Positions 16,957 through 24,218 of a DNA stretch of 64,000 nt are shown here, in pieces. The stretch is from Promineifilum sp019695075 (lineage in GTDB: Bacteria; Chloroflexota; Anaerolineae; Promineifilales; Promineifilaceae), in the NCBI GenBank assembly GCA_026129185.1, contig JAHCIO010000005.1, forward strand, positions 1-64,000, given 5' to 3'. The position numbers and the translations under genes are program-made. The notes beneath the pieces were generated by a model that saw only the letters and a list, made by a program, of their open reading frames with translations, was not told the origin of the DNA and did not search any database. Position 1 is the stretch's first letter. Every line of letters starts with the position of its first letter.

Positions 16957-17055
16957 GTATCACCGTTCCTTTTCTTGAGAGCGCTCCGGCCGGAGCTAGA
17001 AAGAGCCGGCCGCGCGTGCTCTCTAGACGATGCCAGGGGCGGTGGGCTTACATAC

Positions 17056-17240
17056 GGGACGACCGCCGACGGACGACCGCCGACGGACGACCGCCGACCG
17101 CCGACGGACGACCGCCGCCGACGGACGACAGGCCACAGACCAGGCCCCGCTCCTGGCCGTGGTTCGTCGTCTGTCGTCCCTTCTTCATAGCTCTTTTCTG
17201 GCGGCGGTCGGCGGTCGTCCGTCCGCGGTCGCTCGGTCGC
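17056..17240. repeat. CGGACGACCGCC tandem array with distant inverted copy
   Basis: The left part (17056-17130) is a tandem run of GACCGCCGACGGAC-like units; the right part (about 17159-17240) carries the complement (GTCGTCTGTCGTCC, GCGGTCGGCGGTCGTCCGTCC). The two can pair into a long hairpin. It fills most of the 325-nt gap upstream of the XdhC-like gene, whose promoter abuts it. A shorter relative lies at 28834-28905. Confidence 0.85.
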
Positions 17241-17242
17241 TA

Positions 17243-17271
17243 TTGAAGTTCCGCTCGCAGTCCACTAGAAT
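17243..17271 (+). promoter_or_regulatory. Promoter giving leaderless XdhC-like mRNA
   Basis: TTGAAG, 17-nt spacer, TAGAAT (17266-17271). The ATG follows 10 nt after the -10 box with no Shine-Dalgarno. Confidence 0.7.
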
Positions 17272-17281
17272 CAGCAGTACG

Positions 17282-18298
17282 ATGCAAGAAGTAATCGACG
17301 ACCTGACGCGCTGGCTGGCGGCCGGCGAAACGGATATTGCCCTGGCCACGGTGCTGACGACGTGGGGTTCCGCGCCGCGCCGGGCGGGGGCCAAGATGGC
17401 CTTCACCGCCGGCGGCGCGGCCCTCAGCGGCTCGGTCAGCGGCGGCTGCGTCGAGGGCGCGGTCATCGAGGCCGGCGGCGAGACGCTGGCCGACGGCCGG
17501 CCGCGGCGGCTGCGCTTCGGCGTGGCCGACGAGACGGCCTGGGGCGTCGGCCTGGCTTGCGGCGGCACGATTGAGGTCTTCGTCGAGCGGCTCGACCGCG
17601 CCGCCTATGAGGCCGCCCGCCGCTGGCGCGATGCCGGCGCGAGCGGCGCGCTGCTGACCGTCGTGGCCGGGCCGGAAACGCTGCTGGGGCGCAAGGCGAT
17701 TGTCGAGGACGGGCGGGTGGTGGCCGGGTCGCTGGGCGCGGAACTGGGCGCGGCGTTGCCGGCGGCCGTGCCCCCGGAGCCGCAACTCCTGGCCCTGGCC
17801 GGGGGCGTCGAGCTATTCGTCGATCCCATCCACCCCGCGCCGGCGCTGTTTCTCGTTGGCGGGGCGCACATCGCCGTGGCCCTGGCGCGGCTGGCGGCGG
17901 TGGTGGGCTATCGCGTCGTGGTCATCGATCCGCGCCGCGCCTTTGGCAACGCCGAGCGCTTCCCCGACGTCGACCACATCGACCACCGCTGGCCCGATAA
18001 AGCCCTGGCCGACCTGCGGCCGGGGGCGAGCGCGGCCGTCGTGACCCTCAGCCACGACCCCAAGATCGACGACCCGGCCCTGCGGGCGGCGCTGGCCGGC
18101 GACGCCTTCTACGTCGGCGCGCTGGGCAGCCGCAAGACCCACGCCGCCCGGCGCGAACGGCTGGCCGCGGCCGGTTTGAGCGAGGCCCAACTGGCCCGCA
18201 TCCACGCCCCCGTCGGCCTCGACCTCGGCGCGCAAACGCCCGAAGAGATCGCGCTGGCGATTATGGCGGAGGTGGTGCAGGTGTGGCGTAAGCAGTGA
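17282..18298 (+). CDS. XdhC/CoxI-family protein
   Basis: A 338-residue protein with an N-terminal XdhC domain (residues about 1-70; 'TVLTTWGSAPRRAGAKMAF', 'SGSVSGGCVEGAV') and a C-terminal Rossmann domain ('LVGGAHIAVALARLAAVVGY', 'FYVGALGSRKTHAARRERL', 'LDLGAQTPEEIALAIMAEV'). XdhC proteins bind and sulfurate the molybdenum cofactor for insertion into xanthine-dehydrogenase-type enzymes. No such dehydrogenase subunits are in the window, so its client is elsewhere. The first glycine motif reads GGAHIA where many members have GAGHV. The stop TGA lies in the CAGTGATCAGT repeat that follows. Confidence 0.88.
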   Translation: MQEVIDDLTRWLAAGETDIALATVLTTWGSAPRRAGAKMAFTAGGAALSGSVSGGCVEGAVIEAGGETLADGRPRRLRFGVADETAWGVGLACGGTIEVFVERLDRAAYEAARRWRDAGASGALLTVVAGPETLLGRKAIVEDGRVVAGSLGAELGAALPAAVPPEPQLLALAGGVELFVDPIHPAPALFLVGGAHIAVALARLAAVVGYRVVVIDPRRAFGNAERFPDVDHIDHRWPDKALADLRPGASAAVVTLSHDPKIDDPALRAALAGDAFYVGALGSRKTHAARRERLAAAGLSEAQLARIHAPVGLDLGAQTPEEIALAIMAEVVQVWRKQ

Positions 18299-18358
18299 TC
18301 AGTATCCAGTATTCCAGTATCCAGTATTCAGTGAGTCAGTAGGTCAGTGGGTCAATAC
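18299..18358. repeat. CAGTA/CAGTG degenerate tandem repeat
   Basis: Several copies of ATCCAGTATT/CAGTGAGT/CAGTAGGT follow the XdhC-like gene. The array begins at the gene's own stop codon. Family shared with 8232, 18704 and 47727. Confidence 0.8.
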
Positions 18359-18389
18359 TCGGGTTCTTGGTAAGCCCTGAGGAGCAGTC

Positions 18390-18704
18390 GTGCCAACCTT
18401 GTTGTTCGCAATCGGTGTCATTTGCGGGCTGGTCTACTTGTATGTTGAGTCGCTGGTTGCCGGCCGAATGATCAAACATATCCACGCACAGGAACCTGTA
18501 CGGTTGCCTGGTAAGAAGTGGCACTACTTAGCGGCGACGGCCAGCTTGCCCACTATCAGCAGCTTGGCTTTCTATCTGGCTGTGTCCAGCTACTACCGCG
18601 CGCCGCTTAACATGGCTTGTGTCTCTATGGTGGGCATCCTCGGCGCTATCGGGTGGATCGTGAACGCAGGTCGCCTCAAATACATCACCTTCGACTCAAA
18701 CTGA
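18390..18704 (+). CDS. Small membrane protein of unknown function
   Basis: A 104-residue protein starting at GTG with GAGGAG 6 nt upstream, which supports it as a real gene. It has an N-terminal hydrophobic segment ('LFAIGVICGLVYLYV', residues 4-18) and two further segments (about 46-65 and 76-93). I recognise no family. Base composition is clearly less GC-rich than the neighbours, and it uses codons rare around it (for example tta, aga-poor but att and tat-rich), which may indicate recent acquisition. It is flanked on both sides by CAGTA-type repeats, and the right-hand repeat supplies its TGA stop. Confidence 0.75.
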   Translation: MPTLLFAIGVICGLVYLYVESLVAGRMIKHIHAQEPVRLPGKKWHYLAATASLPTISSLAFYLAVSSYYRAPLNMACVSMVGILGAIGWIVNAGRLKYITFDSN

Positions 18705-18738
18705 CCTACTGCTTACTGCTTACTGACCTACTGCTTAC
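18704..18738. repeat. CTTACTG/CCTACTG repeat between convergent genes
   Basis: Four copies of (A/C)CTACTGCTTACTG-like units separate the small membrane protein gene from galE. The repeat supplies TGA for the left gene and TAA (18737-18735) for galE. Confidence 0.8.
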
Positions 18739-19748
18739 TCTCCATACCCATTCGGGTTCCCCGCCTGCCACCGCCAGCTATCAGCCATCATATCGTCCAG
18801 ATCGTTCTCGGCCACCCAGGCCAGTTCGCGCGCCGCCCGCGAGGGGTCGGCGTAGCAGATGGCCGCGTCGCCGGGGCGCGGCGGGTGAATCTGCACCGGA
18901 ATGGGCCGGCCGCAAGCGCGCTCGAACGCGGCCACGACCTCCAGCACGCTGTAGCCGCGACCCGTACCCAGGTTGTAGGTGACCAGGCCGGGACGCTCGC
19001 CCAGCTTGGTCAGGGCGCGAAGATGCCCCTGGGCCAGATCGACGACATGGATGTAGTCGCGCACGCCCGTGCCGTCGGGCGTGGGGTAGCCGTCGCCGAA
19101 GACGCGCAGATAGGGCAGGCGGCCGACGGCCACCTGAGCGATGTAGGGCACGAGGTTGTTGGGGATGCCGTTGGGGTCTTCGCCGATCTGCCCGCTGGGG
19201 TGCGCGCCGACGGGGTTGAAATAGCGCAGCAGGGCGATGTCCCAACGCGGGTCGGCGCGGTAGAGGTCGCGCAGCATGTCCTCAATGATCAGCTTGGTGC
19301 GGCCGTAGGGATTGACCGCCGACAGCGGCGCGTCCTCGGTGATGGGCATTTGCTGCGGGTCGCCGTAGACCGTGGCCGAGGAACTGAAGACGAGGCAGCG
19401 CACGTCGTGGGCTTCCATCGCCTGCAACAGGTGCAGCGTGCCGGTGATGTTGTTGTGGAAGTAGCGCAACGGTTGGGCGACCGACTCGCCGACGGCTTTG
19501 AGCGCGGCGAAGTGGATGACGGCGTCAACCGGCGCGGCGGCGAAGACGGCGTCCACGGCGGCCCGGTCGAGCAGATCGACGCAGTGGAAGGCGGGCGCGC
19601 GGCCGGCCAGTTGGGCCACGCGCCGCAGCGACTCCTCGTGGCTGTTGATCAGGTTGTCGAGAACGACGACGTCGTGCCCGGCCTGTAGTAGCTCCAGCAC
19701 GGTATGGCTGCCGATGTAACCGGCGCCGCCGGTGACCAAGATTCTCAT
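18735..19748 (-). CDS. galE: UDP-glucose 4-epimerase
   Basis: A 337-residue extended SDR enzyme interconverting UDP-glucose and UDP-galactose. It has the NAD motif 'VTGGAGYIGSHTVLELL' at the N-terminus, 'VIHFAALKAVGES', the catalytic Ser/Thr region 'SSSATVYGD' and 'NPYGRTKLIIED' with the Tyr-x3-Lys pair. The GalE signature 'PVGAHPSGQIGEDPNGIPNNL' and 'GTGVRDYIHVVDLAQGH' follow. The start has AGGAG 8 nt upstream. It likely feeds the glycan genes elsewhere in the window. Its stop lies within an intergenic repeat. Confidence 0.96.
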   Translation of the reverse strand: MRILVTGGAGYIGSHTVLELLQAGHDVVVLDNLINSHEESLRRVAQLAGRAPAFHCVDLLDRAAVDAVFAAAPVDAVIHFAALKAVGESVAQPLRYFHNNITGTLHLLQAMEAHDVRCLVFSSSATVYGDPQQMPITEDAPLSAVNPYGRTKLIIEDMLRDLYRADPRWDIALLRYFNPVGAHPSGQIGEDPNGIPNNLVPYIAQVAVGRLPYLRVFGDGYPTPDGTGVRDYIHVVDLAQGHLRALTKLGERPGLVTYNLGTGRGYSVLEVVAAFERACGRPIPVQIHPPRPGDAAICYADPSRAARELAWVAENDLDDMMADSWRWQAGNPNGYGE

Positions 19749-19819
19749 CGTATATGCTCCTGAGTTCGGAGAGGTTGAAGGTTAGCGTAGGCTAATCTAC
19801 TACTCTTACAGCCTGTCTG

Positions 19820-19862
19820 GCGAAAGGGCGCACCGGCCCGCGGAAGTGGTCAGGGGTGCGCC
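19820..19862 (-). terminator. Terminator-like hairpins after zinc-ribbon gene
   Basis: GGCGCACC pairs with GGTGCGCC across a 20-nt loop and is followed on the minus strand by CTTTCG; a small GGCCGTAACGGCC stem lies beside it at 19876-19888. Confidence 0.55.
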
Positions 19863-19898
19863 GGTTGTGGGGGAAGGCCGTAACGGCCCTCGGTCGGG

Positions 19899-20597
19899 TT
19901 AGAGCGGGCAGAGGATGCGGTCACAGCTATCGCAGCGCACCAGTTGCCCCTGCCCGGCGGCGCGGATGGTGCTGGCTGACAGCGTGACCTGGCAGCCCTG
20001 GCACTTGTTGGCCCGCAGCCCGGCCACGGCCAGCCCGCGCTTCTCCTGGATGAGTTGGTCGTAGACCTTCAGCAGCGCCGGCTGGGCCAGCGGCACCTGC
20101 TTCTTGCGCTTGTCGAGCAGGCGGTTGAGTTGGAGCGCCAGCGTCTGTTGTTCGGCCTGCAAGTGGACGACCGAGGCGGCGAATTCCTCAGCCAGGTGGT
20201 CGCGCTCCGTCGCCGCCGCGCCGCTGATGGTCTGGCGCTCGTCGACGGTCATCATCACTTGCAGCGCCTCGTCCTCCAGCGTCGCCCGGCGGCGGCCCAG
20301 CGCTTCGACCTCGTGCTGCAAGTCGTTGAGTTCCTTGGGGTTCTTGACCACGCCGGAGTAGAGGCGTTCTTCCGAGCGCTTGGCCTTGTCCGCCACCGTG
20401 GCGATCTCCAGGGTCAGGTCTTTGTGGCGGGCGCGCCAGCGGCCCAGGTCGGCCTCGGCCGCGGCGGCCTTTTCGCGGGCGGCCAGCAGCGCCGGCGGCT
20501 CCTTCTGCAAGCGCAGCACCTCGCCCAGCCGCTGTTTTTTCGTCCGAATCTCGGTGTCGATTTGCTGTAGGTCGTATAGAACTTGTGCCTGGCTCAT
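19899..20597 (-). CDS. Coiled-coil C4-type zinc-ribbon protein
   Basis: A 232-residue protein consisting of a long antiparallel coiled coil (residues about 1-175) and a C-terminal zinc ribbon with 'CQGC' and 'CDSC' (CxxC...CxxC), the architecture of the COG1579/zf-RING_7 family. These proteins are widespread and poorly characterised, with links to flagella or nucleic-acid-associated roles in some bacteria. The start at 20597 has a strong GGGAGG; a TACAAT box (20622-20627 complement) lies upstream and would give a leader of about 20 nt. Divergent from the FemAB-like gene. Confidence 0.88.
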   Translation of the reverse strand: MSQAQVLYDLQQIDTEIRTKKQRLGEVLRLQKEPPALLAAREKAAAAEADLGRWRARHKDLTLEIATVADKAKRSEERLYSGVVKNPKELNDLQHEVEALGRRRATLEDEALQVMMTVDERQTISGAAATERDHLAEEFAASVVHLQAEQQTLALQLNRLLDKRKKQVPLAQPALLKVYDQLIQEKRGLAVAGLRANKCQGCQVTLSASTIRAAGQGQLVRCDSCDRILCPL

Positions 20598-20656
20598 CGC
20601 GCCTCCCGCTGACTGCCGGTCATTGTAACACATCGACCCCGGATGGCGAACGCGGG

Positions 20657-20662
20657 TATAAT
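20657..20662 (+). promoter_or_regulatory. -10 box of leaderless FemAB-like gene
   Basis: TATAAT ends 9 nt before the ATG at 20672; TCGACC (20633-20638) is a possible weak -35 with an 18-nt spacer. No Shine-Dalgarno. Confidence 0.6.
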
Positions 20663-20671
20663 CCCGGCACA

Positions 20672-21736
20672 ATGGTCGCCAGAATGTTGGAACTGGGCGA
20701 GCAGCCCTATACCGAAGCCGACGCGGAGTGGGACGCCTTTGTGGCCGCCCACCCCCACGGCAGCCTGTTGCAGACGACGAACTGGGCGCGGCTGAAGAAC
20801 CGCTTCGGCTGGACGTCGCAGCGCGTCTGGCTGCGGCGCGATGGCCGCCTGGTGGCCGGGGCGCAGGTGCTCTTTCGCTCCCTGGCCTTTGGCGTCGTCA
20901 AGATGGCTTACATCCCCCACGGCCCGCTGGCCGACTGGGACGACGAGGAGCAACTGGCGGTGCTGTTTAACCAGATCGACCAGGCCGCCTACCGCCGCGG
21001 CGCGGGCCTGCTCAAGTTCGAGCCGCGCCTGTGGGAGGACGAATGCCCGCCCGACCAGTGGGCGGCGCTCTACCGGCGGCACGGCGGCGCGCCCTCGGCC
21101 GACACTATCCAGCCGCCGCGCACGGTCGTGGTTGACCTGCGGCCGTCGGAGGACGACATCCTGGCGGCCATGAAGCAGAAGACGCGCTACAACATCCGCC
21201 TGGCCGAGAAGAAGGGAGTGACGACGCGCCTGGGCACGGCGGCCGATTTGCCGGCGTTCAATCGTCTGATGACGGCCACGGGCGCGCGCGACCAGTTCGC
21301 CATCCACCAGCCGCAGTACTACGCCGCGGCACTGGAGCTATTCGCCCCGGACAACGCCGCCCTGCTGCTGGCCGAGTATGAGGGCCGCCCGCTGGCCGGG
21401 GTGATGGTCTTCACCTGGGGCCAGTCGGCGGCCTACCTCTATGGCGCGTCGAGCGAGGAGGAGCGGGCGCGGATGCCGGCCTACGCGGCCCAGTGGGCGG
21501 CTATGCGTTGGGCCAGGGCGCGCGGCTGCCGGTCGTATGACCTCTGGGGCGTGCCCGATGCCGACGAGGCGACGCTGGAGGCCGGCTTCACCGAGCGGCA
21601 GGATGGCCTGTGGCCGGTCTATCGCTTCAAGCGCGGCTTCGGCGGCGAGGTACGGCGGACGGTGGGCGCGGCCGATCGCGTCTACAATGGCCTGCTGGCC
21701 CGGCTCTACGCCTGGCGGCGCGGACGCCAGGCGTAG
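20672..21736 (+). CDS. FemAB-family aminoacyltransferase (first copy)
   Basis: A 354-residue FemA/FemB-like protein made of two GNAT-like domains. Characteristic stretches are 'AFVAAHPHGSLLQTTNWARL', 'MKQKTRYNIRLAEKKGV' (about residue 168), 'YLYGASSEEERARMPAYAAQW' and the C-terminal 'YRFKRGFGGEVRRTVGAADR'. FemAB proteins add amino acids from aminoacyl-tRNA to the peptidoglycan stem peptide to build interpeptide bridges; homologues lacking the tRNA-binding coiled-coil arm, as here, may have other acceptors. A paralogue lies at 23082. The TAG stop is formed by the repeat at 21733. Confidence 0.88.
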   Translation: MVARMLELGEQPYTEADAEWDAFVAAHPHGSLLQTTNWARLKNRFGWTSQRVWLRRDGRLVAGAQVLFRSLAFGVVKMAYIPHGPLADWDDEEQLAVLFNQIDQAAYRRGAGLLKFEPRLWEDECPPDQWAALYRRHGGAPSADTIQPPRTVVVDLRPSEDDILAAMKQKTRYNIRLAEKKGVTTRLGTAADLPAFNRLMTATGARDQFAIHQPQYYAAALELFAPDNAALLLAEYEGRPLAGVMVFTWGQSAAYLYGASSEEERARMPAYAAQWAAMRWARARGCRSYDLWGVPDADEATLEAGFTERQDGLWPVYRFKRGFGGEVRRTVGAADRVYNGLLARLYAWRRGRQA

Positions 21737-21760
21737 AGCCGGGTTGGCAACCCGCCCTAC
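21733..21760. repeat. GTAGAGCCGGGTTG hairpin with stop codons at both ends
   Basis: The element reads GTAGAGCCGGGTTGGCAA followed by CCCGCCCTAC: GTAGrGC at one end, GCCCTAC at the other, with a CGGGTTG-GCAACCCG core stem. The GTAG at the left supplies the FemAB TAG, and the CTAC at the right, read on the minus strand, supplies the antiporter TAG. Confidence 0.9.
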
Positions 21761-22842
21761 AGGAAGAAGAACGCCACCGCCAGGATGGCGTAGAGGACGA
21801 GCAGCATCGACCCTTCCAGCCAGATGCTCTCCCCGTCCAGCGAGACGAACGCGGCGATGATCGCCGCCGCGGCCACGGCCAATACCTCGTAGAGCGTGAA
21901 CTCCAGCGGCATCGGGTTGCCCAGCGCCAGGCTGATGAACACCAGCAGCGGGGCCACGAAGAGGGCGATCTGCAAGCTGGAGCCGATGGCGATGCTCAGG
22001 CTCAGGTCCATCTTGTTCTTCAGGGCCACTTGCACGGCGACGAAATGCTCGGCGGCGTTGCCGACCAGGGGGATGAGGATGATGCCCAGGAAGAACTCGC
22101 TCAGCCCCAGCGCCTCGGTCACCGGTTCGACCGCGCCGACGAGGAACTCCGACAGCAGGGCGATGAACCCCACGGCCACGACCAGGACGATGAGCGCATG
22201 CCGCGGCCCCCAGCCGGTCGGCGGGTGGGCTTCACGGGCCTGGGGGTCGTCCTCGGTCGTGTGCGTGGTGAACGAGTAGATGATCGTCAGCACGTACATG
22301 ATCAGGATGGCCACGGCTGCGCCGATGCTCAGGAACTCCACCGCCTGAAAGTCCGGCTCGATGGCCAGGTTGAAGAACGAGGGGATGCCCAGGGCAAAGA
22401 CGGACAGGACAAGCAACGTCGCGTCAATGCCGGCGTTGGCCCGGTTGAAGCGCTGCGTGCCGTGCTTGAGGCCGCCCACGAGAATCGACAGACCCAGAAC
22501 CAGCAGCAGGTTGCCAAGGATGGAGCCGGTGATGGAGGCCAGCACCAACTGGATCAGGCCGCGGCGCAGGGCGACAATGGCGATGATCAGTTCGGCGGCG
22601 TTGCCCAGGGTGGCGTTGAGCAGGCCGCCGGCGCGCTGGCCGACGCGCTCCGCCAGCGCCTCCGTGCCCTCGCCGATCATACCCGCCAGGGGGACGATGC
22701 CCAGGGCCGCGGCTACCAGGATCAGCGTCGGGCTGGCGTGGCTGAATTCGAGGATGATGGCCAGGGGAATGAACAGGGCGAAGATGAGCAGCACCAGGTT
22801 AAGCCCAGTGTAGTGCTCAATGCGCTTCAAGACAGAATCCAT
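21757..22842 (-). CDS. Ca2+/H+ antiporter (CaCA superfamily)
   Basis: A 361-residue membrane protein with about eleven hydrophobic segments and the two inverted alpha-repeats of the cation/H+ exchanger family. Repeat one contains 'NATLGNAAELIIAIVALRRG' (about residue 75) and repeat two 'IPLVGNAAEHFVAV' and 'IAIGSSLQIALFV' (about 250-285). The GNAxE glutamates that bind Ca2+ are present. It exports Ca2+ in exchange for protons across the cytoplasmic membrane. ATG at 22842 is preceded by GGAGGG. It is placed between two FemAB-like genes and is convergent with the first. Confidence 0.93.
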   Translation of the reverse strand: MDSVLKRIEHYTGLNLVLLIFALFIPLAIILEFSHASPTLILVAAALGIVPLAGMIGEGTEALAERVGQRAGGLLNATLGNAAELIIAIVALRRGLIQLVLASITGSILGNLLLVLGLSILVGGLKHGTQRFNRANAGIDATLLVLSVFALGIPSFFNLAIEPDFQAVEFLSIGAAVAILIMYVLTIIYSFTTHTTEDDPQAREAHPPTGWGPRHALIVLVVAVGFIALLSEFLVGAVEPVTEALGLSEFFLGIILIPLVGNAAEHFVAVQVALKNKMDLSLSIAIGSSLQIALFVAPLLVFISLALGNPMPLEFTLYEVLAVAAAAIIAAFVSLDGESIWLEGSMLLVLYAILAVAFFFL

Positions 22843-22927
22843 GTATCCCTCCACGGTGCAGAACAAGCTCAGGCGGGATTGTAACAGAAGCGGGACAAGG
22901 CTCAACCGAAACGGGAAGGGGAATGGC

Positions 22928-22998
22928 ACGCAGATGACGCAGATGAAACGCAGATTTTCACGGATAAGAAAACCGGGATTCTTATCCGCGAAAATCCG
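22928..22998. repeat. GCAGATGAC direct repeats plus CGGATAAG hairpin
   Basis: Three ACGCAGAT units (22928-22955) lead into a 20-bp imperfect inverted repeat, CAGATTTTCACGGATAAGAA (22951-22970) with its complement at 22979-22998, loop AACCGGGA. It lies between divergent promoters of the antiporter and second FemAB-like gene. Base composition is much more AT-rich than its surroundings. Confidence 0.85.
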
Positions 22999-23081
22999 CT
23001 CCCTTCATCTTGCCCTATGCGTGGCCGTGGCAAACGGGGTAAGATACGTGCGCTGCGGCGAGAGGCCGCCGCTTTTCGTCT

Positions 23082-24218
23082 ATGGCCCTGATGAGCACCG
23101 ACACCGCCCGTCGCGCGGCGACATTCAAGCGCGAGGACTCGCCCGCCACCTGGGATCACGCCCTGGCCCGGCTGCCCTATGCCCACGCTTTGCAGAGCTG
23201 GGCCTGGGGGCAGTTCAAGGCGCGCTGGGGCTGGCGGGCGCTGCCGCTGAGCCTGTCCGTGGCCGGCAATGGCTGGGAGGCGGTCGCCGCCGCCCATGTT
23301 CTGCGGCGCGACCTGCCGCGGACGCCCTGGTGTGTCCTCTACGTGCCCAAGGGGCCGGCGCTCGACTACGCCGACACAGACCTGCGCCGCCACGTGCTGG
23401 CCCAGCTGGAGGCGCTGGCCCGCCGCGAGCGAGCCATCTTCATCAAGATCGACCCGGAAGTGGTGCGCAGCTGGGGGCTGGAACATGAGCGCGCGTCGCC
23501 CCTGGGCGCGGCGGTGATGCGCGACCTGAGCGCGCGCGGCTGGCAGCCGTCGGCCGAGCAAATTCAGTTCCGCAACACTGTCGAGCTGCCGCTGGAGAGC
23601 AGCGACGAGCAGCTGCTGGCGGCCATGAAGCCCAAGACGCGCTACAACATCCGTCTGGCCGAGCGCAAGGGCGTCGTCGTGCGCCCCGGCACGGCCGCCG
23701 ACCTGCCCACCATCGCCGCGATGTACCAGGAGACGGGCGCGCGCGATGGCTTCACTGTCCGGCCGACGCCCTACTACCTCGATGGCTGGACGGCGCTCAT
23801 CGACGCCGGCATGGCCCAGCCGCTTGTCGCCGAAGTGGAGGGCCGGCCCGTTGCCGCCGTCATCCTGGTGCGCTTCGCCGACCGGGTTATCTACATGTAC
23901 GGCGCGTCACGCGACGAGGCCCGCGAGCGCATGCCTAACCACCTGCTGCAATGGGAGGCCATCCGCTGGACGCGGGCGCAGGGCGCGCGGGTCTACGACT
24001 TCTGGGGCGCGCCGGACGTTTTCGACGAGACGGATCGCCTCTGGGGCGTGTGGCGCTTCAAGGCCGGCTTCAATGGCGAGGTCGTGCGCTTCATCGGCGC
24101 GTGGGACTACACACCGCGGCCGCTGCTCTACCGCCTCTACACCCAGGCCATCCCGCGCTATCTCAACATCCTGCGCGCGCGCCGTCGCGCCGGGCCACAA
24201 CCAACGGAGTCGCCATGA
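23082..24218 (+). CDS. FemAB-family aminoacyltransferase (second copy)
   Basis: A 378-residue paralogue of the protein at 20672, sharing 'MKPKTRYNIRLAERKGVVV', 'YMYGASRDEARERMPNHLLQW', 'YDFWGAPD' and 'WRFKAGFNGEVVRFIGAWD'. As in the first copy, the coiled-coil arm typical of Staphylococcus Fem proteins is absent. Having two copies suggests two bridge positions or two substrates; this is inference. The start is uncertain (23082 or ATG at 23091); no strong Shine-Dalgarno is seen. Its TGA overlaps the ATG of the downstream dehydrogenase gene, so the two are co-translated. Confidence 0.87.
   Translation: MALMSTDTARRAATFKREDSPATWDHALARLPYAHALQSWAWGQFKARWGWRALPLSLSVAGNGWEAVAAAHVLRRDLPRTPWCVLYVPKGPALDYADTDLRRHVLAQLEALARRERAIFIKIDPEVVRSWGLEHERASPLGAAVMRDLSARGWQPSAEQIQFRNTVELPLESSDEQLLAAMKPKTRYNIRLAERKGVVVRPGTAADLPTIAAMYQETGARDGFTVRPTPYYLDGWTALIDAGMAQPLVAEVEGRPVAAVILVRFADRVIYMYGASRDEARERMPNHLLQWEAIRWTRAQGARVYDFWGAPDVFDETDRLWGVWRFKAGFNGEVVRFIGAWDYTPRPLLYRLYTQAIPRYLNILRARRRAGPQPTESP

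Noticed and set aside
17056..17130. CRISPR or coding repeat in front of XdhC
   Set aside because: Direct tandem units without spacers; the frame extending XdhC upstream through them gives only low-complexity residues and lacks a start signal.
18336..18524. 62-codon frame antisense to the small membrane protein
   Set aside because: The plus-strand gene has GAGGAG and membrane segments; the antisense frame begins inside it and ends in repeats.
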